Below, piece by piece: positions 1-9,362 of a stretch of 64,000 nt of DNA. The stretch spans positions 1 through 64,000 of the forward strand of contig NZ_JAHLEB010000013.1 in assembly GCF_018861735.1 (NCBI RefSeq). Direction: 5' to 3'. Numbering within the stretch: the first letter of the stretch is position 1; each line of letters starts with the position of its first letter. The stretch is from Clostridium lacusfryxellense. GTDB taxonomy: Bacteria > Bacillota > Clostridia > Clostridiales > Clostridiaceae. The translations under genes and the position numbers were made by a program. The notes beneath the pieces are model-generated. The model was not told the origin of the DNA. It did no database searches and saw nothing but the letters and a program-made list of their open reading frames with translations.

Positions 1-110
1 GATTATTATAACCACGTTAAATTCGTAAACTAATGAAACGCCTTATACCGAACGGTACGTAGGGTGTTGTGAAAGGGGCGAAACATTTTAATTGTTAGCC
101 TCTATTCGAT
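1..110 (+). mobile_element. 3' end of a group II intron (domains V and VI)
   Basis: Domain V is seen at 39-66: a 7-bp lower helix (39-45 with 60-66, starting with a CGC triad), a 2-nt bulge at 58-59, a 4-bp upper helix and a GAAC tetraloop. Domain VI follows at 74-103, closed by AGGGGC with GCCTCT, with an unpaired A at 97 that suits the branch point. The intron would end in AT near 110. The rest of the intron and any reverse transcriptase lie outside the window, so whether it is complete is unknown. Confidence 0.72.
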
Positions 111-176
111 TTTTTATTAGTACAATAATATTAAAAGTATGGAAATAATATAAATATAAACTTTAAAGGAGATTAA

Positions 177-824
177 ATGATGAAAGAGAAATTAGCTATT
201 TTTGATATAGATTTCACATTAACAAAACGAGAGACTTTAGTAGAATTCTATTTTTACATGTTAAAAAAGAATCCGAAATTCATAAAATATCTTCCTAAAA
301 GTATATTCTCTACTATATTGTACATTTTGAAGATTAAAGATGCTTCAGAGGCGAAAATAACTTTTATAAGATTTATTGATGGTATTGAGGAAAGTGAAAT
401 GAGAAAAATAGTAAAAGAATTCTATGAAAAACGGTTAAGTAAAATATTATATAAAGATGCTATTGATACTGTGCGGAAAATGAAATCACTAGGATATAAA
501 ATTTATTTGATATCTGCATCTGCTGAATTTTATTTAAATGAGTTTTATAATATAAAGGAAGTTGATAAAGTAATAGGAACACGATTTATTAAGATGGATG
601 GACTACATAGAAATGAAATTTTGGGTGAGAATTGTAAAGGTGATGAAAAGGTAAGAAGACTAAAAGAGGTCTTAAAGAAAGAAAAGATAGAAGTTGATTT
701 TGAGAACTCGTATATGTATTCAGATTCTCTATCAGACTTGCCACTTTTCAACTTAGTTGGGCACCCTTATTTGATTAATTTTAAGAAAACACATGATAAA
801 ATTGAAATTTTAAAATGGAAATAA
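177..824 (+). CDS. HAD-IB family phosphatase (phosphoserine-phosphatase-like)
   Basis: This is a 215-aa soluble haloacid dehalogenase-type hydrolase. The four HAD motifs are visible: DIDFT with nucleophile D10 and D12, SAS at 113-115, K154/K158 as candidate motif III lysines, and YSDSLSD with D183 and D187. The helical cap between motifs I and II fits subclass IB, which holds phosphoserine phosphatases and related phosphatases. The substrate cannot be read from sequence. AAAGGAG lies at 165-171, so either ATG 177 or ATG 180 could be used, and 180 has the better spacing. The gene sits just after the intron end and is followed 28 nt later by the aminotransferase gene. Confidence 0.85.
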   Translation: MMKEKLAIFDIDFTLTKRETLVEFYFYMLKKNPKFIKYLPKSIFSTILYILKIKDASEAKITFIRFIDGIEESEMRKIVKEFYEKRLSKILYKDAIDTVRKMKSLGYKIYLISASAEFYLNEFYNIKEVDKVIGTRFIKMDGLHRNEILGENCKGDEKVRRLKEVLKKEKIEVDFENSYMYSDSLSDLPLFNLVGHPYLINFKKTHDKIEILKWK

Positions 825-852
825 ATTATAAAAAATATTAGGGAGGATTAAT

Positions 853-1734
853 ATGGACACATGTATAAGTCGTTTTTTTTTATTTGGGAATGAAATGAAG
901 AAAAAAGAAAAATTTGCAAAATACAATAATGTTAATGGTAAATCACTATATGAAGTTATAAGGATAAGTGATGGAATCCCTATTTTTCTTATGGAACACT
1001 TAGAACGTCTTGAGAATTCTGCTAAAATTATGAAATACCAAATTAGTATTACTAGAGATGAAATTATAGATGGAATTCTTAAATTAATAAAAGAAAATGA
1101 GGCGTTAAACGAGAATTTGAAGCTAGTTATAAATTATATCCCAAGAGAAAATACTGACGATAATACTAAGGTGGAAGAAAAGTTTCTAGCGTATTTTGTA
1201 CCACATTCATATCCGTTAAAACAGCAGTATGAAGAGGGCGTAAAGACTATTACTTATCATGCAGAACGAAGTAACCCAAATGCTAAAGTTATTAATAATT
1301 CGTTTAGAGAAAAAGTAAATGAACAAATAAAAAATAAAGGCGTTTATGAAGCCATTTTAGTGGACGATGAAGGATTTATAACTGAGGGTAGTAAATCAAA
1401 TATATTTATGGTTAAGGGATCTACTATAATAACATCAAAAGTTATAAATGTATTACCAGGCATAACAAGGCAATTTATAATAAAAACTTGTCGAAAGTTG
1501 AATATAGAGGTTAAGGAAGAAGATATACTAGAAAGAGACCTAAAATTGTTAGATGGTTTGTTTATTTCAGGTACGTCGCCTAATGTTTTACCTATCAATA
1601 GTGTAAATGAATTATCATTTAGTTCGTCGCAAAATTCAACTATAAAATTAATAATGAAGGGGTTTAATGTTGAACTAAACGAAAATAAACAGAAATTTGT
1701 AAAGTATATTGAAAATGATACGATAAATAAATAA
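853..1734 (+). CDS. class IV PLP-dependent aminotransferase / aminodeoxychorismate lyase-like
   Basis: A 293-aa fold-type IV PLP enzyme. The N-terminal half carries the conserved SLYEVIRI and HLERL segments. K145 in the AKVINNSFRE segment is the expected Schiff-base lysine, and EGSKSNIF (E178) is the signature near the cofactor phosphate. The family contains branched-chain aminotransferases, D-amino-acid aminotransferases and 4-amino-4-deoxychorismate lyase (PabC). Length and motifs fit PabC-like enzymes, but no folate genes adjoin it, so the substrate is open. The start is supported by AGGGAGG 10 nt upstream. The first 20 residues are longer than usual for the family. Confidence 0.8.
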   Translation: MDTCISRFFLFGNEMKKKEKFAKYNNVNGKSLYEVIRISDGIPIFLMEHLERLENSAKIMKYQISITRDEIIDGILKLIKENEALNENLKLVINYIPRENTDDNTKVEEKFLAYFVPHSYPLKQQYEEGVKTITYHAERSNPNAKVINNSFREKVNEQIKNKGVYEAILVDDEGFITEGSKSNIFMVKGSTIITSKVINVLPGITRQFIIKTCRKLNIEVKEEDILERDLKLLDGLFISGTSPNVLPINSVNELSFSSSQNSTIKLIMKGFNVELNENKQKFVKYIENDTINK

Positions 1735-1825
1735 TACTATAATATATAAAATTTCTAAGTTTAATTGATAAGCATACGAACGTCCTAAATTTATTCTAAA
1801 AATAATGTAAAAAATGGGGGAATCA

Positions 1826-1834
1826 TGGTATAAT
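1826..1834 (+). promoter_or_regulatory. extended -10 promoter for fapA-che operon
   Basis: The sequence TGGTATAAT (1826-1834) is a perfect sigma-A -10 box with an upstream TG dinucleotide. No good -35 box is seen 17 nt upstream, which is tolerated for extended -10 promoters. It lies 25 nt before the GTG start of fapA, so the upstream in-frame ATG at 1814 would precede the transcript and is probably not used. Confidence 0.5.
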
Positions 1835-1858
1835 TTTTTACAGAAGGGGGTGGTGTTC

Positions 1859-3832
1859 GTGACAGGTAAGATGTTCACCAAAAAATTTGAAGGGGCTAAT
1901 GTTTTAGAATGTATACGAAGTGCAAGTACTAGTCTAGGTATTCCCGCTGAGGATATTAAATATTTAATATTAGAGGAAAAAAAGGGGCTGTTTAAGAAAC
2001 ATGCTGTAATTTCAGTTGATGTTATAGAAGATTTAAATGATAAAAATAGTGATATAGAACTTCAAATGGAAATTTTAAACGAATCAAATGGAACTATAGA
2101 GGTAAGAGATGGCAAAATTATAATAGTAGATCCTAAGGAAGGTGGAAAGCCTGCAATAATTTCAACTCCTGGTAATATTACACTAAGTATTGACGGAGAA
2201 AAAGTTAGTTCAAGCGCCGCTGTATTTGAGAAAAGTGTTATTGAAATTTCTTTAAGTGAAGATGAAGCTAAGAGGGAAATGGATTTAAGGACGAGCCCTG
2301 ATAAGATGGAAGCTTATATTAGCATCACATATACACCTAAGGTTATTTATAAGCTTAAAGATACTTTAACTACAAATTCAATTTTATTAGCGGTTGATGA
2401 AAAAGAAAAAATTATGCCTCCCAAATTTACGGAATTAGAAATTAAGAACGAGCTACTAAAGCATAATATTAAGTATGGTATTCTGCAAATGAATATTATG
2501 AAATGTGCTAAGACTTATGATGTTCCAGAGACACTTATAGCAAAGGGAAAAAGAAATAAAGACTCAATAGATGACATTATGGATATAAAATATGAGACTC
2601 AAACTGATAAAAATCATAGTGATTATGAAGATGAACAAGCTATTGACTATAAGGCAATAGGTACCGTTGATGGAGTTGAAGAAGGTCAAGTCTTAGCTAT
2701 TCTTCATCCTGGGGAAAATGGAGAAGATGGAATAGATATTGCAGGCAGTAAAATAGTGACTAAAGTTGCGAAAAGGATACTTTTATGTGTAGGAGAAGGA
2801 TGCAGGTTAGAGGATAAATTTAAGGTTATTGCTACTAGTGAAGGTAGACCTTCATCAAAGGGAAGCACTTTTTTCGTCTATAAAACACACAAAATAGAGG
2901 GAGATGTGGAACTAAAGACAGGCAATATTCAATTTGTAGGAGATATAGTTGTAAACGGTAGTGTACGTGAAGGTATGAAAGTAGAAGCAGGTAATTCTAT
3001 TTTAATTTCTAAAAATGTAGCAGAAGCAGAAATAATTGCTAGTGGAGATATTATTATTAAGGGTAATGTAATTAAGTCAAACATTTCAGCAGGAAAAGAA
3101 GATGTAGTGACATTAGAATATTTAGAAGATCTAAATAGTCTAAAAAACGATATCTCAAAACTAATAGCATCTATAAGTCAATTAAAGGAATTGAATGTTA
3201 TAGGTAATTCTACTAGTGATGGAGAACTTGTTAAAATTCTACTTGAAACTAAATATAAGAAAATTCCGATTAGCTCGACTAAAGTTGCTAAAAGAATATT
3301 GCTCGAGGGTGATTCTCAGGATGAATTATTATTTATAATTAAAAATAAAATACTTAATGTTGGAACGCTTAATATCGATAGATATGAGGAATTAGATGAT
3401 GTGACTACACTTATAGATAATAAAATATCAACTCTTGATAGGAATTTAACTCTTCCGGTGGATGTAGTTCTAGATTACTGCCAAGACTCAGTAGTTAAAA
3501 GTTCAGGTAATATTATATTTACGGGTAAAGGTGAGTATGTATCGCATTTGGTTGCAAGCGATAGTATAATATTTCAAAAACCGCAAAGTCTAGCACGTGG
3601 TGGAATTATAAAAGCTGTTAAAGAAATAAAATGCAAAATAGTAGGCGGACATGGAGGAGTATCAACAAAACTTATTGTAGAAAACGATGGCCAAATATGG
3701 GCAGAAGTTGCTTACCAAAATACTAGATTTATAGTAGGTGAGAAAGAATATATCCTAGATGTACCGAGTAAAAATGTTCATGTTTACTTAGATGATGCCA
3801 GAGAATTAGTTGTTGAAAAATTACAGTTGTAG
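1859..3832 (+). CDS. fapA: FapA/DUF342 family protein with Jag-N-like N-terminus
   Basis: About 657 aa. The first ~50 residues (KFEGANVLECIRSAS, then EEKKGLFKK) resemble the Jag N-terminal domain. The remainder matches the FapA (DUF342) layout, with a central beta-rich polymerin-like region rich in gly/ile-val repeats around residues 310-400, a helical hairpin insert near 405-440, then a second beta-repeat part. FapA proteins are linked to flagellar assembly or polar placement in some bacteria, but the exact job is unclear. I chose GTG 1859 because GGGGG at 1846-1850 is spaced 8 nt and a -10 box overlaps the earlier ATG. It is the first gene of the chemotaxis operon. Confidence 0.75.
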   Translation: MTGKMFTKKFEGANVLECIRSASTSLGIPAEDIKYLILEEKKGLFKKHAVISVDVIEDLNDKNSDIELQMEILNESNGTIEVRDGKIIIVDPKEGGKPAIISTPGNITLSIDGEKVSSSAAVFEKSVIEISLSEDEAKREMDLRTSPDKMEAYISITYTPKVIYKLKDTLTTNSILLAVDEKEKIMPPKFTELEIKNELLKHNIKYGILQMNIMKCAKTYDVPETLIAKGKRNKDSIDDIMDIKYETQTDKNHSDYEDEQAIDYKAIGTVDGVEEGQVLAILHPGENGEDGIDIAGSKIVTKVAKRILLCVGEGCRLEDKFKVIATSEGRPSSKGSTFFVYKTHKIEGDVELKTGNIQFVGDIVVNGSVREGMKVEAGNSILISKNVAEAEIIASGDIIIKGNVIKSNISAGKEDVVTLEYLEDLNSLKNDISKLIASISQLKELNVIGNSTSDGELVKILLETKYKKIPISSTKVAKRILLEGDSQDELLFIIKNKILNVGTLNIDRYEELDDVTTLIDNKISTLDRNLTLPVDVVLDYCQDSVVKSSGNIIFTGKGEYVSHLVASDSIIFQKPQSLARGGIIKAVKEIKCKIVGGHGGVSTKLIVENDGQIWAEVAYQNTRFIVGEKEYILDVPSKNVHVYLDDARELVVEKLQL

Positions 3833-3842
3833 GGGGATTCAA

Positions 3843-4292
3843 ATGAAGGATCAAGTAATTAAGATATTGATTTTTAGCATAAACAATGAGTTTTATGCTA
3901 CAAATATTATTGAAGTAGAAAGAATATTAGAGTATGAAAAGTCAACTAAAATCCCGGATTCTCCAGAATTTGTTGAAGGTGTTATAAATTATGAAGATAA
4001 GATATTACCAGTTATAACGCTGTCAAAAAGATTTAATTTACCTTCTACAGATGTGCAAAAAGAATCTAAGATAATAGTTACTAAACAAAATGATAGTAAA
4101 ATAGGGATAATAGTTGATTTTGTCTCAGAAGTTAAGGATGTTCTAGCCCAGGATATAGAGAATTCTCCGGAAATAGTTGGGGGAATATCTAAAAGATACA
4201 TAAAAGGACTTATTAAATTTGATGGCAAAATAATTATATACTTAAATATGTCAACAATATTGACGGAAGATGAAAAAATACAAATATTATAA
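3843..4292 (+). CDS. cheW: chemotaxis coupling protein CheW (first copy)
   Basis: A 149-aa CheW-fold protein with IFSINNEFYATNIIEVERI at the N-terminus, FVEGVINYEDKILPVITL in the middle and a second IKGLIKFDGKIIIYLNM strand pair, the usual two beta-barrel halves. CheW links chemoreceptors to CheA in the signalling array. The ATG at 3843 follows GGGGG by 6 nt; an earlier in-frame ATG at 3810 lies inside fapA and is unlikely. A second CheW is encoded at 9735. The two are quite diverged, so they may serve different receptors or one may act at the motor end. Confidence 0.88.
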   Translation: MKDQVIKILIFSINNEFYATNIIEVERILEYEKSTKIPDSPEFVEGVINYEDKILPVITLSKRFNLPSTDVQKESKIIVTKQNDSKIGIIVDFVSEVKDVLAQDIENSPEIVGGISKRYIKGLIKFDGKIIIYLNMSTILTEDEKIQIL

Positions 4293-4301
4293 GGTGTAAT
4301 T

Positions 4302-4790
4302 ATGGAATATAAAGAAATAAAAGTAGGGATTTCAGACTTAAATGTATCATTCTCTCCAGATAAATTAATAACTGTGGGACTTGGATCTTGCGTGGGAATT
4401 GCAATTTATGACTTAGCTATTGGAGTTGGAGGACTTGCACATATAATGCTTCCAGATAGTAGTCAATTTACTAAAGTAAATAATGAAATGAAATTTGCAG
4501 ATTTAGCTATACCTATATTAGTAGCAAATATGATGAAAAAAGGTGCGAGATTAAGAAATATGAAGGCTAAAATAGCAGGTGGAGCTTCCATGTTTAACTT
4601 TTCAGATAAAAGTATAGTTATGGATATAGGAAACCGAAATAGCATAGCTGTAAAAAACGCTTTGAAAATCTTAGCAATTCCTATAATATCAGAAGATATT
4701 GGTGGTAATAAAGGAAGAACGTTAATATTTGATATTACTAGTGCGATGTTATCCATTAGAACTGTAGGAATGGGAACTGTAGACATATAA
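4302..4790 (+). CDS. cheD: chemoreceptor glutamine deamidase CheD
   Basis: A 162-aa CheD. The family deamidates specific glutamines of methyl-accepting receptors and binds CheC, stimulating its phosphatase activity. C30 in the GLGSCVGI motif is the catalytic cysteine and H47 in GLAHIMLP the catalytic histidine; the GGASMF motif follows near residue 91. Length is typical. It is 9 nt downstream of cheW, and cheC lies further down the same operon, as expected for a CheC-CheD adaptation system of the Bacillus/Thermotoga type. Confidence 0.92.
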   Translation: MEYKEIKVGISDLNVSFSPDKLITVGLGSCVGIAIYDLAIGVGGLAHIMLPDSSQFTKVNNEMKFADLAIPILVANMMKKGARLRNMKAKIAGGASMFNFSDKSIVMDIGNRNSIAVKNALKILAIPIISEDIGGNKGRTLIFDITSAMLSIRTVGMGTVDI

Positions 4791-4820
4791 ATTTTCGAAC
4801 AGCTAAGGGTGTGATATATA

Positions 4821-5891
4821 TTGATTACAAAAATTAAAGTACTTGTAGTAGATGATTCAGCATTGATGAGAAAGATTATTTCAGACATGATAAATGCCGA
4901 TGCAGAAATGGAAGTCATAGATACCGCAAGAAACGGTGAAGAGTTATTATTAAAAATAGCACGAATGACACCTGATGTAATAACTTTAGATATTGAAATG
5001 CCTAAAATGAATGGGATACAGACGTTAAAGGAATTGAAAAGACTCAAAAGAAATATACCAGTTATTATGCTTAGTAGTGTTTCTAAATTAGGTACTGAAT
5101 CAACTATGGATTGTCTTGAATGTGGAGCTTTTGATTTTATAGCAAAACCATCTGGGGCAATATCACTTGACATAGACACTGTTAAGGATGAATTGGTTCA
5201 AAAAATAAAAATAGCTTTTATGAAAAGCGAAGTCAAAACTACTATAATACCTCAGAAAAGATTTACACCTAGTAGAGAAATAGCGAATAGGTCTACCTCT
5301 AGGGTGTTAATAGCATCAGAACACAATGTAGAGGCTGTTGTCATTGGCGCATCTACTGGAGGCCCTAAGGCGTTATATGAGGTGATAACGGCACTTCCTA
5401 GCGATATAGGAGTTCCAGTTCTAGTAGTGCAACACATGCCAGTAGGATTTACAAAAGCTTTTGCGGACAGGCTTAATTTAAATAGTAAGATAAAGGTTAC
5501 AGAAGCTCAAGATGGAGAAAAAATCCAAAAAAATGTGGTTTATATAGCACCTGGTGGATATCATATGGAAGTTGGAAAAGACAAGAGGATAAAACTTAAC
5601 ACCGAGCCTACAATTTGGGGAGTTAGACCCGCAGTGGACAAGCTATTTATATCTGCCACTAAAGTTTATGGATCAAAACTATTAAGTGTTATACTTACAG
5701 GTATGGGGCGGGATGGTGCACAAGGTACCTCGGATATTAAAGACAATGGAGGAACCACTATATCAGAACACCAATCTACTTGCATCATATATGGAATGCC
5801 AAAGGCTGCTTTTGAAACAGGTAAGGTAGATGAGGTTGTACCACTTGGGAATGTTGCCCAAGAGATTATTAAACTTGTAATGGGGAGATGA
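4821..5891 (+). CDS. cheB: receptor methylesterase/deamidase CheB
   Basis: A 356-aa two-domain CheB. The receiver domain (1-120) has VDDS with D11/D12 and phospho-acceptor D57. The C-terminal methylesterase has the GASTGGP motif with S178, H205 in VQHM and D298 in GMGRDG as catalytic triad. It removes methyl groups from receptors after phosphorylation by CheA. The start is a TTG at 4821 with AAGGGTG eight nt upstream; no ATG is available before the receiver motif. It pairs with the methyltransferase CheR encoded 9 nt downstream. Confidence 0.94.
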   Translation: MITKIKVLVVDDSALMRKIISDMINADAEMEVIDTARNGEELLLKIARMTPDVITLDIEMPKMNGIQTLKELKRLKRNIPVIMLSSVSKLGTESTMDCLECGAFDFIAKPSGAISLDIDTVKDELVQKIKIAFMKSEVKTTIIPQKRFTPSREIANRSTSRVLIASEHNVEAVVIGASTGGPKALYEVITALPSDIGVPVLVVQHMPVGFTKAFADRLNLNSKIKVTEAQDGEKIQKNVVYIAPGGYHMEVGKDKRIKLNTEPTIWGVRPAVDKLFISATKVYGSKLLSVILTGMGRDGAQGTSDIKDNGGTTISEHQSTCIIYGMPKAAFETGKVDEVVPLGNVAQEIIKLVMGR

Positions 5892-5900
5892 GCATAGCTA

Positions 5901-6665
5901 ATGGATTTAATATATTTTGAGCAATGGGTCCTAAAAGAATATAATATAGATTTGTCTGCTTACAAATCTAATCAATTGCATAGACGTATTTTAAGTTTAA
6001 TGTCGAGAGTCGAGGTTAATTCTGTAGAGGAATATATAAAATTGCTCAAAAAGGATCCTTCTCAAAAACAGAAATTTCTAGATTTTATTACAATAAACGT
6101 AACAGAGTTTTTCAGGAATCCAGAAATATTTGATGAACTTACAAAAAAAATTATATCAGAACTTCCCTATAATTCAGGTCTTAAAATTTGGAGCGCAGCA
6201 TGTTCCATTGGAGCAGAACCTTATTCTTTAGCTATGATTATGGATAATTTAAATTCAAGGGCAAATCATAAAATTGTAGCTACAGATATAGATAGCACAA
6301 TACTACAAAAAGCAAAAAATGGTGAGTATGTTTATTCGGAAGTTAAAAATGTACCGAAAAATTTTTTGGATAAATATTTTGTGGTTAAGGGCGATAAATA
6401 CTCTATTAGTCCAGGAATTAAAAAAATGGTTGAGTTCAAGAAACATGATCTTATTTTAGATAATTTTGAGGGAAATTTTGATTTAGTAGTATGTAGAAAT
6501 GTAGTTATTTATTTCAATGCAGATATTAAGGAGAAGATATATAAAAAAATTGGTGAGTCATTAAAAAAAGGTGGATTATTTTTTGTTGGTGCCACTGAGA
6601 GTATATATAATTATAAAGAATATGGATTTGAAAAAGCATCTACGTTTATTTATAAAAAAATATAA
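5901..6665 (+). CDS. cheR: receptor methyltransferase CheR
   Basis: A 254-aa CheR with an N-terminal helical domain and a Rossmann methyltransferase domain. NVTEFFRNPEIF, the SAM-binding ACSIGAEPYSLAM and VVCRNVVIYF motifs are all present. The usual GEEP is GAEP here, a change at one acidic position of the SAM loop whose effect is unknown. CheR methylates glutamates on chemoreceptors with S-adenosylmethionine. It is directly after cheB and before cheA. The ribosome site is weak (GGGGAG about 13 nt upstream), suggesting coupling to cheB. Confidence 0.92.
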   Translation: MDLIYFEQWVLKEYNIDLSAYKSNQLHRRILSLMSRVEVNSVEEYIKLLKKDPSQKQKFLDFITINVTEFFRNPEIFDELTKKIISELPYNSGLKIWSAACSIGAEPYSLAMIMDNLNSRANHKIVATDIDSTILQKAKNGEYVYSEVKNVPKNFLDKYFVVKGDKYSISPGIKKMVEFKKHDLILDNFEGNFDLVVCRNVVIYFNADIKEKIYKKIGESLKKGGLFFVGATESIYNYKEYGFEKASTFIYKKI

Positions 6666-6697
6666 GTCAAATAACAACTAATGTGGAGGGGGATAAA

Positions 6698-8734
6698 ATG
6701 GATACATCACAGTATATGTCAATGTTTTTGGAAGAATCTATGGAAAATTTGCAGACATTAAACGAGTCTCTTCTTGAGCTTGAACAGAGACCAGAAGATA
6801 TAGATAAGTTAAATGAAATATTTAGGGTAGCACATACTATAAAAGGAATGGCTGCAACAATGGGATTTAGTCAAATGGCTGAATTAACTCATAAAATGGA
6901 AGATGTTTTATCAAAATTTAGAGAGGGCAAACTTAAAGTAACAGAAAAAGTGGTAACCGTATTATTTAGATGTCTAGATACTTTAGAAAAAATGGTGAAT
7001 AATATTTCAGAAGGTATTTCAGAGGAATTATCAATTGAAGGTATAATAAATGACCTACATTCAATGGCAGACGGAAATGAAACACCTGAAATTACTCCTA
7101 AAGAAAATGAAATTATAAACGATAATGATCAGATTACTAATAGTGCAATTGATCTTAATGAATATGATGTTAATGTAGTTAAACAAGCAAAAGAAAAAAT
7201 GTTTAATGCATTTGAAATAAAAATTCTAATAAGTGAAAATACATTGCTAAAAGCAGCTAGAGCATTCCTTATCTTCAAGAGTTTAGAAGATTATGGGGAA
7301 ATAATAAAATCTATTCCTTCAGCAGAAGATTTAGAAAATGAGAACTTCGACTTTGAAATAAACTTAATTTACATTACTAGTAAAGATAAAGCAGAAGTAA
7401 TTGATATCCTATTGAATATATCTGAAGTTGAAAAAGTAATGGTGGAAAATGTTTTGGTTAAAAATAATGAAGAACTTGCAACAGATAAATTAGGTGACTT
7501 TAAAGCAATAGAAAATTCGAGAGCGCCACAAATAGAAACAGTGAAAAATGAGACTTCGAATGAGAAAAACGGTCTTGATAAAAAAGAAGTTGCTGTTCAT
7601 AAAAAAGCTCATCAATCAGTTCGAGTTGAACTTGATAGATTAGATAAATTTATGAATATGGTATCAGAACTTGTAATTCATAGAACTAGGCTTGAACAAA
7701 TAAGTAGTAATCATAAACTAACTGATTTAAATGAAACATTAGAACAAGTAGCTAGGGCGACTTCGGAGTTACAAGAACTTGTAATGAAAATTAGGATGTT
7801 GCCACTAGAAGTTGTATTTAATAGATTCCCAAGGATGATAAGAGATTTATCAAAGGAATTAGACAAAGAAATGGAACTAGTAATCCAAGGACAGGAGACT
7901 GAAATTGATAGAACTGTTATTGATGAAATAGGTGAGCCACTACTTCATTTACTTAGAAATGCAGCCGATCATGGCGTAGAGTCAAGAAGTGAGCGGATTT
8001 CTAAAGGTAAAAGCCCTGTTGGAATAATTAAACTTGTTGCTTATGCTGAAGGTACTAAAGCAATAATAAAGGTAATAGATGATGGTGCTGGGTTAAATGT
8101 TGAAAGAATTAAGGCAAAAGCAAATAAAGTTGGTATAAACACCGAAGGAATGACAGATGCAGATATAAAGAATTTGATATTTGCTCAAGGATTTAGTACA
8201 AATGAGAAAGTAACAGATATATCTGGTCGTGGAGTTGGCATGGATGTTGTTAAAACTAAAATTGCTGCCCTTGGTGGAACAGTAGATGCTATAAGTGAAA
8301 TTGACAAAGGTACTTCATTTATTATAAGATTACCATTGACACTTCAAATTATTCAAGCGTTACTTGTAAAAATAGGTGATGAAACTATGGCTATTTCTCT
8401 TGGATATATTGATCGAGTTATAGATTACAAAGAAGAGTTAATTAAAAAAACCAATAATAAAGAAGTTATTGTGTATAATGAGAGTGTTATTCCATTAGTT
8501 AGAGTAAATGAAAAAATGGAAATAGAAACTAGTGACAATACTAAAAAATACATTGTCATTGTAAAAGTTGGAGAAAAAACAGTTGGATTGTTAGTGGATA
8601 CTCTTTTAGGACAACAAGAAATTGTAATAAAACCACTCGGTAAAACATTGCATGGATTAAAGGAATATATTGGAGCAACAATTTTAGGGGATGGCTTAGT
8701 TACATTGATATTAGATGTTGCGGCTTTAGTGTAG
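6698..8734 (+). CDS. cheA: chemotaxis histidine kinase CheA
   Basis: A 678-aa CheA with five domains in order: HPt/P1 with phospho-site H46 in VAHTIKG, a P2 response-regulator binding region (about 155-250), a variable linker to ~300, the P3 dimerisation helices (SVRVELDRLDKFMNM), the P4 ATPase (N box HLLRNAADHG, G boxes DDGAG and GRGVGMD) and a C-terminal CheW-like P5. It phosphorylates CheY and CheB in response to receptors. ATG 6698 is preferred over the upstream GTG 6683 because GGAGGGG at 6685-6691 lies between them. Confidence 0.95.
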   Translation: MDTSQYMSMFLEESMENLQTLNESLLELEQRPEDIDKLNEIFRVAHTIKGMAATMGFSQMAELTHKMEDVLSKFREGKLKVTEKVVTVLFRCLDTLEKMVNNISEGISEELSIEGIINDLHSMADGNETPEITPKENEIINDNDQITNSAIDLNEYDVNVVKQAKEKMFNAFEIKILISENTLLKAARAFLIFKSLEDYGEIIKSIPSAEDLENENFDFEINLIYITSKDKAEVIDILLNISEVEKVMVENVLVKNNEELATDKLGDFKAIENSRAPQIETVKNETSNEKNGLDKKEVAVHKKAHQSVRVELDRLDKFMNMVSELVIHRTRLEQISSNHKLTDLNETLEQVARATSELQELVMKIRMLPLEVVFNRFPRMIRDLSKELDKEMELVIQGQETEIDRTVIDEIGEPLLHLLRNAADHGVESRSERISKGKSPVGIIKLVAYAEGTKAIIKVIDDGAGLNVERIKAKANKVGINTEGMTDADIKNLIFAQGFSTNEKVTDISGRGVGMDVVKTKIAALGGTVDAISEIDKGTSFIIRLPLTLQIIQALLVKIGDETMAISLGYIDRVIDYKEELIKKTNNKEVIVYNESVIPLVRVNEKMEIETSDNTKKYIVIVKVGEKTVGLLVDTLLGQQEIVIKPLGKTLHGLKEYIGATILGDGLVTLILDVAALV

Positions 8735-8746
8735 GGAGGTTATAAT

Positions 8747-9346
8747 ATGGATTATTGTGAACTTAGTTCTATTCAGTTAGATGTTCTTCAAGAAGTTGGC
8801 AATATAGGTGCTGGAAATGCAGCTACTGCATTATCAGAGCTATTAAATGAAAAAGTAGATATGACTGTGCCAGCTGTAAATATTGTTCCTTTTGATGATA
8901 TCTTTTCTGAAACGGGAGTTGAGAAAGTAGTAGTTAGTGTTATAGTACGAGTTTTAGGTGATATACCAGGAAATATTTTATTTACTATAGAAAAAAGTGC
9001 TGCTTTAAGTATTATTTCAAAGCTTTTAGGAGCGCAGCAACTTGAGATAACAGAGCTTGGAAGCTCGGCAATTTGTGAAATTGGCAATATTATTGCAGGT
9101 TCTTTCATGAACGCAATAGCAAAACTTACAAATTTGATAGTTAAGGCTTCAGTGCCAGCTGTGGCTGTAGACATGATGGCAGCTATTCTATCAACAACAT
9201 ATATTGAATCAGGTCAATTTGATGAGTATGTACTTGATTTAGAAACACAATTTTTGCAAAAAAATACAAAGATGAACGGGCATTTCTACTATATACCAAT
9301 GCCTGGATCACTTGAGAAAATATTTAATTCATTAGGTGTAAATTAA
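8747..9346 (+). CDS. cheC: CheY-P phosphatase CheC
   Basis: A 199-aa CheC. Both pseudo-symmetric active-site helices keep the E-x2-N pair: E16/N19 in LQEVGNIGAGN and E111/N114 in CEIGNIIAGS. CheC proteins hydrolyse CheY-P and are activated by CheD. Together with the CheC-like motifs in FliY further on, this strain has at least two candidate CheY-P phosphatases. It starts 12 nt after cheA with GGGAGG and is followed 16 nt later by cheY. Confidence 0.93.
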   Translation: MDYCELSSIQLDVLQEVGNIGAGNAATALSELLNEKVDMTVPAVNIVPFDDIFSETGVEKVVVSVIVRVLGDIPGNILFTIEKSAALSIISKLLGAQQLEITELGSSAICEIGNIIAGSFMNAIAKLTNLIVKASVPAVAVDMMAAILSTTYIESGQFDEYVLDLETQFLQKNTKMNGHFYYIPMPGSLEKIFNSLGVN

Positions 9347-9362
9347 TTGGAGGTAATATAAA

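Noticed and set aside
4463-5179. 238-aa minus-strand ORF opposite cheD/cheB
   Set aside because: It is antisense to two clear genes and the protein resembles no family.
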